Counted from the stretch's first letter, positions 1 to 9,086 are shown. The stretch: 64,000 bases of DNA from Gemmatimonadota bacterium (GCA_041390105.1 JAWKQO010000001.1:932001-996000); one strand, 5' to 3'. The notes: a model not told the origin generated them from the letters alone. Program-made: numbers and translations.

Positions 1-636
1 GAGGAACAACGACCCCACCACTTTGTCGACGGCGTTGTGGCGACCGACGTCCTCCCGCACGCATTCCGGACGCCCATCGAGGGCGAAGACCCCCGCGGCG
101 TGTAGTCCACCGGTACGCGTGAACAGGGACTGCTCGTGTCGCAACGCGTCCGGGAGCTCCACGAGCAGCTCGGCGGGCCAGCGCTCCCCGAGGTCGGGGA
201 GCAGGGCGCACCCCAACTGCTCCACCGCATCCAAGGAGGCCTTCCCGCAGACACCGCAACTGGAGCTGACATAGAAGTTGCGGTCCAGCCGACCGAGGTC
301 GAGCTCCACACCCGCGCGCACGGACACGGTCACCACGTTGTAGGTGCGCTGTTCTTCGGAAGCACAGTAGGCGATCTCGCGGATCTGGCGGGAGTCCTCG
401 AGCACGGCCTCGCTGAAGAGGAAACCGGCCGCGAGCTCGAAGTCGGCACCCGGTGTGCGCATGGTGACCGCGATCGAGCGCTCTGCGGGGCCCTCGTCGG
501 TGGTCGCTCCCTGCTGCACGCGGATCTCGAGCGGTTCCTCGAGGGCAACCTCGTCGCGAGTGCGCCGAGCTCCTCCCTCCCGAAACCGCACGACGTCGAC
601 CCGTTGGACGCCCTTCCGTTCACCGAGCACGCGCAC
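1..636 (-). CDS. fdhD: FdhD, formate dehydrogenase accessory sulfurtransferase (3' end cut by window edge)
   Basis: FdhD carries sulfur from the cysteine desulfurase IscS to the molybdenum cofactor of formate dehydrogenases. Reading the minus strand gives the family hallmarks in order: FYVSSSCGVCGK with its paired cysteines (about 300-240), TGGLHAAGVF (about 115-85), and REDVGRHNAVDKV near the left edge. The C-terminus lies outside the window. The start is uncertain: GTG at 636 and GTG at 630 both follow a GAGGGAGG stretch, and a further GTG lies near 678. No formate dehydrogenase is visible to the right, so the partner enzyme, if linked, must lie to the left. It is divergent from the secreted protein at 767. 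Family identity is firm; the target enzyme is inferred. Confidence 0.93.
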   Translation of the reverse strand, partial: MRVLGERKGVQRVDVVRFREGGARRTRDEVALEEPLEIRVQQGATTDEGPAERSIAVTMRTPGADFELAAGFLFSEAVLEDSRQIREIAYCASEEQRTYNVVTVSVRAGVELDLGRLDRNFYVSSSCGVCGKASLDAVEQLGCALLPDLGERWPAELLVELPDALRHEQSLFTRTGGLHAAGVFALDGRPECVREDVGRHNAVDKVVGSLFL

Positions 637-766
637 TCCCTCCCTCGTTCGCGACGCCGAAGTCTCCCCGGCCCTGGCCGGCACCGTCAACCCGGGCCCG
701 GCTCCTTTTTCAGCACTCCGGGTACCGGGTGCCTCCACCTGCCCCGTCAACACGCGAGCTGCCCGG

Positions 767-1624
767 ATGCGGAACCGCGCCCTACCGCTGCTTTCCTTGG
801 CCGCCGCGCTCGCGGCCGGCCCGGCGGAAGCCCAGGACGCCGCCCGGCTGATCCAGGACGCGCTGGATCGCAACGACTCCCGCACTGAAACCGTCTACAA
901 CTACACGGTCGTCCACCGATTCCTGGGACTCACCTCGGAGTCGTACTTCGAGCGGGCCGACGTGGACGGTCGTTGGGTGTTCGTACCCCGCATCACCGCC
1001 ACGGACCTCGCGGACCAGCGCCTTCGCCAGGATCGCACGGGTCACCTGGGCATTTCAGCCTGGGCGGACCCCTTCGGCCACCTGCAGCGCTGGGCCTCGT
1101 CCGCCACGGTCGAGGGCACCGAGGTGATCGACGGCGTGGTCAACTGGGTGATCCGTATCGACGACTTCGGCGGCAGCGAGTGGGGGCTGACCCCGGGGAC
1201 CTACGCCGACGGCGTCTTCCGGCCCAGCGTCGGGCGCCTCTACCTGGACCGACGCAATCTCCTGGTACAGCGCTTCGACGTCACGGGCTCCTATCTGCAA
1301 CAGGACGGAGCGGCCCGCCCGGTGCGCATGCTGGCCCTCCTTCAGGACTATCGGACCATCGAGGGCCTGACCCACCCCTTCCGGCTGGAGATCGAGGTCC
1401 ACGGGCTGGGCGCCCCGTCCGACGCGGAACGCACCGCTACCCAGCTTCTGGCGGACCTGCAAGCGCAGATGGCTACCCTGGGCGAGCAGGATCGCGCGCT
1501 GGTGGAGGACGTGGTGCGCCAGCAAGTGGAGCGACTGCAGCGCGAGCTGGGCGGGGATGCGCCGATGCGCCTGGTGGTGGACGTCCAGGAGATCCGCGTC
1601 AACCAGGGTCCGCCCCGAGAGTGA
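767..1624 (+). CDS. Secreted protein of unknown function
   Basis: Predicted 285 residues starting MRNRALPLLSLAAALAAG with signal-peptide cleavage after AEA-Q (about residue 23), so exported. I do not recognise the family. The middle (about 30-200) looks beta-rich with repeated charged or aromatic patches (RADVDGRWVFVPRI, VVNWVIRIDDFGG), reminiscent of periplasmic lipid-binding or LolA-like folds, but no diagnostic motif is present. The last 70 residues (after GLGAPSDAER) are predicted alpha-helical and coiled-coil-like (QLLADLQAQMATLGEQ). The reading frame stays open upstream to 455, but this ATG is the one followed by a proper signal peptide. It stands alone between divergent fdhD and the convergent Yip1 gene, 27 bp from the latter's stop. 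Confidence 0.75.
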   Translation: MRNRALPLLSLAAALAAGPAEAQDAARLIQDALDRNDSRTETVYNYTVVHRFLGLTSESYFERADVDGRWVFVPRITATDLADQRLRQDRTGHLGISAWADPFGHLQRWASSATVEGTEVIDGVVNWVIRIDDFGGSEWGLTPGTYADGVFRPSVGRLYLDRRNLLVQRFDVTGSYLQQDGAARPVRMLALLQDYRTIEGLTHPFRLEIEVHGLGAPSDAERTATQLLADLQAQMATLGEQDRALVEDVVRQQVERLQRELGGDAPMRLVVDVQEIRVNQGPPRE

Positions 1625-1651
1625 TCCCGGGGCGGTGGTCCCCCACGTGCC

Positions 1652-2152
1652 CTACCAGCCCAACGCGATGCGCGGAATCGCGATCGCCAGCCATCCCAAC
1701 ACGCCGGTGATCACCGTCTTCCCCGTACTGATGTCCAGCGCTTGCCGAAGCCCGACGATGGCGGCCGCCAGCATCCAGAACGGCAGGACCAGCCCGACGC
1801 CCCAGCGCACGAGGGGAATCAACCCGAGCACGGCCAAGATGCCCGGCGCCTGCGCGAAGCCCAGCGTGCGCAGAACCTCTCCCCAGGTGGCCTTGCCGTC
1901 GAACAGGCGCGTGCCGATCAAATAGGTGACGCCCGCCCAGACGGCCCATCCCACCAGCGCGGCGATGGCAGCGCGAATCATCCCCACCTGGCTGCCCCAA
2001 TGACCCAGCGCCTGGCACGCGGCCACGATGGCGACCACCGCCGCCGCCTGACCGGTGGCCGTCTCGTCCGCCTCGACCTCCTCGAAGGTGTCGATGTCCA
2101 GCATCGCTGCGCCCACCATGCGCTGCGACATCGTGCGAGCTTGCGCTTCCAT
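1652..2152 (-). CDS. Yip1-family integral membrane protein
   Basis: Predicted 166-residue membrane protein. After a polar N-terminus (about 1-35, with DIDTFEEVEADET) it has roughly five hydrophobic helices, including segments at GQAAAVVAIVAACQALG, AAIAALVGWAVWAGVTYLIG and LVLPFWMLAAAIVGLRQAL. The spacing and the TRLFDGKATWGEVLRTLGFAQAPG segment fit the bacterial Yip1 domain, whose molecular role in bacteria is unknown. The ATG at 2152 is chosen because GGAGGT sits six bases upstream; the longer open frame has no such signal. It is convergent with the secreted protein at 767 and divergent from the cytochrome operon at 2283, leaving a 130-bp intergenic region that should hold both promoters. 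Confidence 0.8.
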   Translation of the reverse strand: MEAQARTMSQRMVGAAMLDIDTFEEVEADETATGQAAAVVAIVAACQALGHWGSQVGMIRAAIAALVGWAVWAGVTYLIGTRLFDGKATWGEVLRTLGFAQAPGILAVLGLIPLVRWGVGLVLPFWMLAAAIVGLRQALDISTGKTVITGVLGWLAIAIPRIALGW

Positions 2153-2282
2153 GGTTGACCTCCGTGAGGGGAGCCGCTCCAGATGGTGCAGCAAGCTATG
2201 CCGTGCGGGGCGGCGGCGCACCGTACCGCGCGGGCGCGCTTCGGTGCTTGACACTCCGCCAGGGCACGCCGAGGGTTGGCCC

Positions 2283-3611
2283 ATGCCCACCTCCCTCGCC
2301 CGCCGGGGCGCGCCTCGGTGCCTCGCGTTGGCAGCCACGCTGCTCGCCCTCGTGCCCTTCCCGCTGCGCGCTCAAGAAGGGCAACGCCTCGCCTCGGCGC
2401 TCGGGTGCGGAGCCTGTCATGCGGGACTTCCCGGCGCGGAGGAGATCCGCACGCGCGCACCCGTGCTGGGACCCGACGGGGAGACCCTGGAGGTGGGGTT
2501 CATCTTCGAGTATCTCGGCGATCCCATCGTGCGCCGACCGGAGATCGCACCCTCCCGCATGCCGGACTTCCGGCTCGACGAGGGCGAGCGCCTGGCCCTG
2601 GCGCTGTACCTCGGGAAGGGAGGCGCACCTTCACCCACGGTCGAGGCCGCTCGCCAGCGCTTCCCGAGCGTGGACGCCGATCGGGGCCGCCGGATCTTCG
2701 GCGTGCTGGGGTGCGCCTCCTGTCACGGGCACCGCGACGTACTCCCAGCGCAGGTTGGACCCGACCTGTCCCGGGAGGGCGCGCGGGTCCTGCCTGGATG
2801 GTTGAGCGCGTTCCTGGCCGCCCCCACACCGGTCCGGGGGCCGGCACATCCGGCGGCGCCCGGGAGCCGCATGCCCGACTTCCGACTGAGCCCGGACGAG
2901 GTGGCCGCGCTGAGCGCCCTGCTCTCCAGCACGGGGCGGCCCCGCGCCAGCGATCCCACGCCCCTCTCTCCCTTCATGGCAGCCCGCACCCAGCACCTGC
3001 TGGTGCAGCGGCTTTCCTGCCTGGGGTGTCACGAAACCCGTTTCGGCGGCGGTGGCATCGGCCCGTCCCTGGTGGCGACGGCAGAGCGCCTGCGCCCCGA
3101 GTTCGTCGTGGAGATGATCACCGATCCATCGCGGGCCGCTCCGGGCGCGCCCATGCCGCACCAACCCCTTCCGGACGCGGAGGCGTCACGGGTGGCGCGT
3201 TTGCTGTTGTACACCTCGAGTCGGGCCGCGCCTCCACCGCCACGATCCCTTTCCGATCCCGACCACCCCGCCTGGAGCGCCCTGCCCGACGGCGGTGGCG
3301 AAGATGAGGGTGCCGCGCTCTACGCACGCCACTGCGGCTCCTGCCACGGACCGGAAGGGCGCGGCAACGGCTGGAACGCGGGCACGCTCCCGGTGCCACC
3401 GGCGGTGCACGCCGATCCCGAAGCCATGGGGCGGCGTCCCGACGACACCCTCTACGACGGCATCCACGCCGGGGGGTTCGTGTTGGACGGGAGCGCACGC
3501 ATGCCGGGCTTCGGTTCGCTGTTGAGCGACGCCCAGATCCGCGCCCTGGTGGCGTACATCCGCGTCCTGTGCGCCTGCGCGCAGCCCGCCTGGGCCGGAG
3601 GCGAGGCGTGA
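2283..3611 (+). CDS. Secreted tetrahaem c-type cytochrome
   Basis: Predicted 442-residue exported protein (signal peptide MPTSLARRG...PLRA-Q, cleavage near 31) with four CXXCH haem-c sites: CGACH at 42-46, CASCH at 144-148, CLGCH at 246-250 and CGSCH at 351-355. Methionine motifs that could be distal ligands follow each site: RMPDF at about 92 and 196, PMPHQ at about 291, RMPGF at about 406. This is therefore a chain of four monohaem class-I cytochrome modules. It probably shuttles electrons in the periplasm. Its TGA overlaps the GTG start of the octahaem lipoprotein (GTGA), so the two are one transcription unit and probably one electron path. The partner oxidase or reductase is not visible. 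Confidence 0.88.
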   Translation: MPTSLARRGAPRCLALAATLLALVPFPLRAQEGQRLASALGCGACHAGLPGAEEIRTRAPVLGPDGETLEVGFIFEYLGDPIVRRPEIAPSRMPDFRLDEGERLALALYLGKGGAPSPTVEAARQRFPSVDADRGRRIFGVLGCASCHGHRDVLPAQVGPDLSREGARVLPGWLSAFLAAPTPVRGPAHPAAPGSRMPDFRLSPDEVAALSALLSSTGRPRASDPTPLSPFMAARTQHLLVQRLSCLGCHETRFGGGGIGPSLVATAERLRPEFVVEMITDPSRAAPGAPMPHQPLPDAEASRVARLLLYTSSRAAPPPPRSLSDPDHPAWSALPDGGGEDEGAALYARHCGSCHGPEGRGNGWNAGTLPVPPAVHADPEAMGRRPDDTLYDGIHAGGFVLDGSARMPGFGSLLSDAQIRALVAYIRVLCACAQPAWAGGEA

Positions 3612-5890
3612 TCAGCGCCGCGCACACGTGTGTCGGGCGCGCGGGGCTGTTCGCCCTCGCCTCGCTGCTGGGGGCCTGCGGAGGGGAGTCCTCTCCTCGG
3701 TCCCAGGGGCCCGAGTCCTTCCCCGCCCCGCTCGCCCCGCCTGCGGAGACCGTGCAGCCCTCCGACTTCGCGGGCGCGGAGCCCTGCGCGGAGTGCCATG
3801 CGGAGCAATACAGCGCCTGGGCGCGCTCCACCCACGGGCGCGCCGGGGGCGAACCGGGCCCTCGCGTGGTGATCGCACCCTTCGACGGGCGCGCGATCCG
3901 CTTCGCCGACGCCACGGTGATTCCGCGCATCCGCGGGGGGAGCTACGAGTTCGTGGTACGCCAGGACCACTTCGAAGAGCAGGTCTTTCCGGTGGTCGGC
4001 GTGATCGGACGTGCGCATATGCTGGGCGGAGGCACCCAGGGCTTCCTCACGCTCCTCGAAGATGGAACCGAGCGCTTCCTGCCCTGGGACTGGTCGGGAG
4101 GAGCCGCGGTCTGGTTCTGCAACAGCGGGAGCCGGCTCGACCGCGGCTGGGTGCCGATCGATGAGACGATGTCGCTCTGGGCGTGCGGCGACTGGCCCCC
4201 CGTTCGGCCCATCGGCACCGTGGACCGCTTCGCCAACTGCCAGGAGTGTCACGGAAGTCAGATCCAGACGCGCTTCGATCCGGGCACGACGGCGTATGAG
4301 ACTACGTACACCACGCTGCAGGTCAATTGCGAGTCGTGCCACGGGCCGGCCGCGCGCCACGTGGAGATGGCACGCGCCGGCACGTTCGTAGACTCTGACA
4401 TCGGGCTGGCCAGCCTGGCCTGGATGGAGAAGGACGCTTCGCTCGGCGTGTGTTTCCGCTGTCACGGCCTCAAGGACGTGGTGCGGGAAGGCTACCTCCC
4501 GGGCGACCCGTTCGAAGAGCACTTCGCGCTCAAGTTCCCGGTGCTGGGAGACCGGCCCTACTTCGCGGATGCACGAGTGCGCAGCTTCGCCTATCAGGCG
4601 ACGCACCTGGCCAGTGCCTGCTATCTCGAGGGACCCATGGACTGTGTGAGTTGTCACGAGCCGCACGGTCAGGGCTATTGGGACATCAACCGCGCTCCGC
4701 TCGCCTCACCCTTCGACGACGGTCAGTGCACCGCCTGCCATCAAAGCAAGGCCATCGAGCCTGAACGGCACACCTTCCATGCTCCTGGTTCCGAAGGCAG
4801 CCGCTGCGTGTCCTGTCACATGCCGTATCTGCAGCATCCGGAGGTAGGGCCGGGCGTGCCGTTCGCGCGCTCCGACCACACGATCCCGGTTCCTCGTCCG
4901 GCCTTCGACGCTTCCCTGGGGATCACCAGTGCGTGCGCTGGGTGCCACGAGGATCGCTCCAGCGAAGCGTTGGAGCGTTCGGCGCGCGCCTGGTGGGGCG
5001 AGCTCAAACCGCAGCGCCCGCTCGTGCAGGCGCAGCTGAGCGACAGCGCCGGGATCGACCTGCTCCGCCCCGACCTGACGGACCCGCTTCTGCAGTTCCA
5101 GGCGCTGAGCCGCTTCCTCCTGCAATCGCTCGGGCCGGACCTGCCCTCGCTTCCGCCGGAGACCCGGTCGCGACTGGAAGGGTTGGCGCGGAGTCCCGAT
5201 CTGGACGTACGTGCGTTGGCGCTGGCGGCGCTGCATTGGAGTCGAGGCGACGACCCGGCCGTGCGAGACCTGTTGGTGCGGGCACTCGTCGAGTCGGACG
5301 CGCCTTCCGCGCTTCGTGGGCGCTGGGTGTTGGCCCTTGGATTCCTGGGAGACCAGAACCGGGACGCCGGCTCGTACGCGCGGGCGGAACGCGCCTACGA
5401 CAAAGCGCTCGAGATCGAGCCGGGCTCCGCCTCCGTGTGGACCGCGCTGGGGCAGCTCCACAATCAGACCGGCAACAGCGCCGCCGCCGTGCGCGCGTTC
5501 CGCGAGAGCTTGACGCTGGATCCGAACCAGCCCGTTGTGCTGGTGAACCTGGCCCTGGCGCTGGAGGGTGCCAACGACCCGGCGGGCGCCCGTACGACAC
5601 TGGAGCAGGCCACGCGTCTCAACCCGCACGAACCGCTGGCCTGGTTCAATCTCGGCAACCTGCATCAGAGAGCCGGCCGCCTGGACGACGCCGTCCTGGC
5701 GTACCAGCGCGCCACCGCCAGCGACCCCGGGTTGGGTCGCGGCTGGTTCGAGCTGGGACGCACGCTCTTCCGACTCGAGCGCTTTCCGGAGGCCTTGCAG
5801 GCGGCTCGCCGCGCCGTCGAGTTCATGCCCGACCACGCCCCCTCCCGGCAGATGATGGAGGATCTGGAGCGGGCCCTTCCGGGGCGCTGA
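3608..5890 (+). CDS. Octahaem c-type cytochrome lipoprotein with C-terminal TPR array
   Basis: Predicted 760 residues from GTG 3608, which overlaps the upstream stop. The N-terminus carries a lipobox (ASLLGAC, Cys24), so the protein is membrane-anchored. Eight CXXCH sites follow: CAECH (60-64), CQECH, CESCH, CFRCH, CVSCH, CTACH, CVSCH and CAGCH, all in the first 460 residues. A HEAT-like or linker region then leads to several tetratricopeptide repeats (from about 580; ALGFLGDQNRDAGSYARAE, VWTALGQLHNQTGN, AWFNLGNLHQRAG), a protein-docking scaffold. Haem motif spacing resembles the cytochrome c554/NrfA-like superfamily, but the catalytic Lys-type motif was not found. With the upstream cytochrome it makes a 12-haem pair. 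The role (terminal reductase versus electron conduit) is open. Confidence 0.88.
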   Translation: MISAAHTCVGRAGLFALASLLGACGGESSPRSQGPESFPAPLAPPAETVQPSDFAGAEPCAECHAEQYSAWARSTHGRAGGEPGPRVVIAPFDGRAIRFADATVIPRIRGGSYEFVVRQDHFEEQVFPVVGVIGRAHMLGGGTQGFLTLLEDGTERFLPWDWSGGAAVWFCNSGSRLDRGWVPIDETMSLWACGDWPPVRPIGTVDRFANCQECHGSQIQTRFDPGTTAYETTYTTLQVNCESCHGPAARHVEMARAGTFVDSDIGLASLAWMEKDASLGVCFRCHGLKDVVREGYLPGDPFEEHFALKFPVLGDRPYFADARVRSFAYQATHLASACYLEGPMDCVSCHEPHGQGYWDINRAPLASPFDDGQCTACHQSKAIEPERHTFHAPGSEGSRCVSCHMPYLQHPEVGPGVPFARSDHTIPVPRPAFDASLGITSACAGCHEDRSSEALERSARAWWGELKPQRPLVQAQLSDSAGIDLLRPDLTDPLLQFQALSRFLLQSLGPDLPSLPPETRSRLEGLARSPDLDVRALALAALHWSRGDDPAVRDLLVRALVESDAPSALRGRWVLALGFLGDQNRDAGSYARAERAYDKALEIEPGSASVWTALGQLHNQTGNSAAAVRAFRESLTLDPNQPVVLVNLALALEGANDPAGARTTLEQATRLNPHEPLAWFNLGNLHQRAGRLDDAVLAYQRATASDPGLGRGWFELGRTLFRLERFPEALQAARRAVEFMPDHAPSRQMMEDLERALPGR

Positions 5891-6046
5891 CCCAGAGCCG
5901 GACCGGACGACACACAGCCGCCCTGCGTCCCCGCCGTCGCACGGGCTCCGAAACGGACGCCCACCTCTCGCCCGCCGCAGCACGGTGCGGTATCGTCGAA
6001 CGGGGCACGCCGCCAGAGCCCCCAAACACACGAGCCAGGAGTCGAA

Positions 6047-6976
6047 GTGGGAGTGATGCGCTCCGCCCTGTTGTGGGGCTCGCAGAATCGCTGGTTGGAG
6101 CATCAGTTCCGCCGGCGCCGTTTCGCCAAGAAGGCGGTCTCCCGCTTCATGCCGGGCGAGCGCCCCGAGGACGCGCTCGGCGAAGCGCGCTCGTTGAGCG
6201 AGAAGGGCATCAGCACCGTGGTGACCTGCCTCGGCGAGAACGTGGCCACGGTCTCCGAGGTCGACGCCGTGGTCCAGCACTACCTGGACACGATGGAGCG
6301 CGTCGAGGCCCTGGGGCTTCCCACGCACATCTCGGTCAAGCTCACCCACATGGGCCTCGACCAGGGACAGGACGTGGCCATCCGCAACCTGTCCACGCTC
6401 GCTGCCCGCGCCGCGCGCCTGGGCCACACGTTCTGGGTGGACATGGAGTACTCGCGCTACGTAGATGCCACCCTGGACGTGTTCGAGGCGGCCCGGGCGC
6501 AGCATCCCAATCTGGCGCTTTGCCTGCAGGCCTATCTGCACCGCACGCCGGAGGATCTGGAGCGCATCGCGGGCGCGGGAGCGGCCGTCCGCCTGGTGAA
6601 GGGCGCGTATGCGGAGCCCCCCGAGGTGGCGATGCCGCGCAAGGCGGACGTGGACGCGTCGTTCGAGCGGCTGGCCCTCCGTCTCATCGAGTTGTACGGC
6701 GGCTCAGGCCAGGTACCAGGCGTCGCCACCCACGACGTGCCCCTCCTCCGTCGCATCGCGGCCGCGGCCAGCCGTCAAGGATGGGGCAACGATCGCTTCG
6801 AGGTGCAGATGCTGTACGGCATCCAGCGCGCGGCGCAGCTCCAGTTCGCGGGCGAAGGGTTCCCCACCCGCGTGCTCATCAGCTACGGCGAAGCGTGGTT
6901 CCCCTGGTACATGCGGCGCCTGGCGGAGCGGCCCGCCAATGTGGGCTTCGTGTTGCGCAGCATGCTGGGAGGGTGA
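6047..6976 (+). CDS. Proline dehydrogenase (monofunctional PRODH)
   Basis: Oxidises L-proline to pyrroline-5-carboxylate with FAD, passing electrons to quinone. The 309-residue product has the single-domain bacterial PRODH length. Signature segments are VTCLGENV, HISVKLTHMGLDQG, WVDMEYSRYVDATL, RLVKGAYAEP, a histidine-Asp THDVPLL, the FEVQMLYGI strand and the substrate-binding helix YMRRLAERPANVG near the C-terminus. GTG 6047 has AGGAG five bases upstream; GTG 6053 and ATG 6056 are alternatives only two to three residues shorter. No P5C dehydrogenase (PutA second half) is nearby. The product pathway fits other proline-related genes in the window: the Ser/Cys proline racemase-family enzyme at 16429 and the DPP-IV-like peptidase at 18627. 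Confidence 0.93.
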   Translation: MGVMRSALLWGSQNRWLEHQFRRRRFAKKAVSRFMPGERPEDALGEARSLSEKGISTVVTCLGENVATVSEVDAVVQHYLDTMERVEALGLPTHISVKLTHMGLDQGQDVAIRNLSTLAARAARLGHTFWVDMEYSRYVDATLDVFEAARAQHPNLALCLQAYLHRTPEDLERIAGAGAAVRLVKGAYAEPPEVAMPRKADVDASFERLALRLIELYGGSGQVPGVATHDVPLLRRIAAAASRQGWGNDRFEVQMLYGIQRAAQLQFAGEGFPTRVLISYGEAWFPWYMRRLAERPANVGFVLRSMLGG

Positions 6977-6978
6977 GC

Positions 6979-7016
6979 GGAGCGCCGCGCACGACAACGA
7001 CCGTGCGCAGCGCTCC
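6979..7016. terminator. Strong GC hairpin between convergent genes (probable bidirectional terminator)
   Basis: The arm at 6979-6993 pairs with 7002-7016 over 15 positions with one C/A mismatch, around an 8-base loop (acaacgac). It sits exactly between the stop of the proline dehydrogenase gene and the stop of the convergent M56 gene. There is no T-run, but GC-rich genomes often lack one. Confidence 0.65.
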
Positions 7017-7020
7017 CGCG

Positions 7021-8691
7021 TTACCTGGCCTTCGGAAGCTCGAAGGCCATGGGATAGGCCACCCACACGGCGACCGGGTCATCGCCGTTCCGCGCCGGGG
7101 CGAAGCGGAAGCTGCGCGCCACCGACATCGCGGCCTCATCGAGTGCTTGGTGTCCCGAGGTCCGGCCCAAGCGTACGTCGGTCACGGTTCCCTCGTCATC
7201 GATGTGGAACCACACGAGCGCCTCTCCTTCGATGCCCGCGTCGCGCAGCAGCGGCGGGTATTCGCGCTGCAGCCTGGTGGCCGCCGCTTCCGCGTCCTGA
7301 AGGCGGGGAGGCACCGTGAAGGGCGTGAACTCCGCGCCCTCCGGGACGTCCACCGGGCCACCGCGCGCCCTTGGGGGGCTGCCGCGGGTCTCTCCATCTG
7401 CCCGCTCCGGGGCGACCGTCCCTTCGCGCTCCGCCGTGGCGTTCCGCCGGAACGTGATCGGGAACGCGACCCAGACCGGGACGGGGGTCTCCCCGTTGAG
7501 CGCCGGCGTGAATTCCATGATGCGCGCCACCTGTAGCGCGGCCTCGTCCAAGGCGGGATGTCCGGAACTGTTCTGGACCCGTACGTCGTCGACGATTCCA
7601 TCCGCCTGGATGTGGAACCAGACGTTGGTGGTCCCGCCCACGCCCGCGTCGCGCAGGAGCGGTGGGTAGGCGGCCTGCAACTCCTCCGTCACACGCATCG
7701 CGTTCTTGAGATCTGGCCGGACGGTGAACGGAGTGAACGTGGGCCCGGAGCGGATGGCCTCGGCGTCAGCAGCATCCTCCACGACCGGCGCGGTGATCCC
7801 AGCCCGCTCCGGACCGGGCGCGAAGCACGCGACCGCGAGGGCGATCCCGGCCGACACGGTCAGCGCCACCAGGACCGGCACGCGCAGACGAGCGCCGCCC
7901 GTCATCCGGTCGATGCGCCGCTCGAGCAACGAGGGAGGTTCCGAAAGCGCCGGTAGCGGCACGCCGCTGACGGGGCGCACACTACCCACCTGAAGGAGGA
8001 GCTCGCAGTAGTCCCGCAGCCGCACGCCCGCGCGTCGCAATACGCGCTGGTCGCAGTCGGACTCCATCGCTCCGCGCAACCGCCTCAGCATCCACCAGAG
8101 CGGCGCGTTCCAAGGCAAGGCCGCCACCAGCATCGTCGCCATCGCCAACAGGCGCCCATCTCCGGCGCGCACGTGCTCACGCTCGTGCGCCACCATCAGC
8201 GGCAGTCCAGGTGCGGACAGCGCCCAACGCGGCAGCACGATGCGCGGCTGCCAGAATCCGACCACCGCCGGCCCGGTCTGCTCCGAGATCCACACCGCTT
8301 CCCCCGCCGCCACCTCGGGCGTCCAGGAGCGGGCGCGGCGCCGCAGACGGAGCACCGCCAGGGCAACCCAGGCCAATGCCAGCGCGGACGCGAGGCCCCA
8401 CAGGATCACCATCCAACGGTCCAGACGGTCGGCACCGGTCGAGGATGGAATCGTGAGCTGTAGGCCGTCGAGCACGACCACCTCCGTGGGAGGCGGAGGC
8501 GTGGCCGCGTCCGCAGTCCAGGGCACGCCACTCAGGCGAACGAGCGGGAGCAGCAGCGCCAGCACCCCCGCCCACACCCAGGACCAGCGGGCGGGAAGAC
8601 CGCGGTGCTGGAGGATCCGCTCGGCACCGAGGGCCCCCAGGGCTGCCAAGGCGGTCACGAACACGGTGAAGAGCATCCAGGCAGCGATCAT
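7021..8691 (-). CDS. BlaR1-type M56 membrane metallopeptidase with two tandem TonB C-terminal domains
   Basis: Predicted 556 residues. Residues 1-300 form the M56 antirepressor module: transmembrane helices near 5-25, 38-55, 94-115, 180-200 and 271-290, and the zinc site VAHEREH at about 168-173 (His169, Glu170, His173) on the cytosolic loop. Instead of a penicillin-binding sensor there are two related TonB-C domains, about 317-415 and 454-552, each with YPPLLRDAG, VWFHI, SGH-ALDEAA and VWVA-P. The start ATG overlaps the blaI stop (ATGA). BlaR1-like proteases cleave the cognate BlaI after signal sensing, so this pair is a one-operon signal relay, but the signal is unknown. No beta-lactamase gene is near. 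Confidence 0.9.
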   Translation of the reverse strand: MIAAWMLFTVFVTALAALGALGAERILQHRGLPARWSWVWAGVLALLLPLVRLSGVPWTADAATPPPPTEVVVLDGLQLTIPSSTGADRLDRWMVILWGLASALALAWVALAVLRLRRRARSWTPEVAAGEAVWISEQTGPAVVGFWQPRIVLPRWALSAPGLPLMVAHEREHVRAGDGRLLAMATMLVAALPWNAPLWWMLRRLRGAMESDCDQRVLRRAGVRLRDYCELLLQVGSVRPVSGVPLPALSEPPSLLERRIDRMTGGARLRVPVLVALTVSAGIALAVACFAPGPERAGITAPVVEDAADAEAIRSGPTFTPFTVRPDLKNAMRVTEELQAAYPPLLRDAGVGGTTNVWFHIQADGIVDDVRVQNSSGHPALDEAALQVARIMEFTPALNGETPVPVWVAFPITFRRNATAEREGTVAPERADGETRGSPPRARGGPVDVPEGAEFTPFTVPPRLQDAEAAATRLQREYPPLLRDAGIEGEALVWFHIDDEGTVTDVRLGRTSGHQALDEAAMSVARSFRFAPARNGDDPVAVWVAYPMAFELPKAR

Positions 8692-9062
8692 CGGTCCTCC
8701 TCCTTCAGACGGTCGTCGAGGAGCTTTCGGATCCGGCGCAGCTGGGCCTCCGAGAGGCGCCGGTCCGACACGAGGTGCGCCAACAACAACTCGGGCGAGT
8801 CTGCGAAGACGCGGGAGACGAGCCGCTTGGCAGCGCTCTTGCGGGCGTCGGCTTGCTCCACCAGGGGGTGGTAGCGGTGGGCCCTGCCCTCCTCCGTGTG
8901 CCCGACAAACCCCTTCTCCTCCAGCGTTCGCAGTACGGTGAGGACGGTGGTGTAGGCGAGCGGATCCGCGAGTCGGGCCTGCACCTCGGCCACGGTGGCC
9001 GAGCCCGTCTCCCAGAGCACCGTCATCACATCCAGCTCCCGGTCGGCAAAGACCAGATCCAT
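8688..9062 (-). CDS. BlaI/MecI-family transcriptional repressor
   Basis: The 124-residue product has the BlaI winged helix: FADRELDVMTVLWETGSATV, the recognition helix region YTTVLTVLRTLEEKGFV, the wing HTEEGRAHRYHPLV, and a dimerisation helix rich in Leu and Arg (VFADSPELLLAHLVS). Such repressors are inactivated by cleavage by the partner M56 protease, encoded immediately downstream with a 4-bp overlap. A palindromic operator and a sigma70-like promoter lie just upstream, so the operon is probably autoregulated. GGAGG six bases before the ATG supports the start. Confidence 0.93.
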   Translation of the reverse strand: MDLVFADRELDVMTVLWETGSATVAEVQARLADPLAYTTVLTVLRTLEEKGFVGHTEEGRAHRYHPLVEQADARKSAAKRLVSRVFADSPELLLAHLVSDRRLSEAQLRRIRKLLDDRLKEEDR

Positions 9063-9086
9063 GGACGCCTCCTCGGTCGGTCATTC

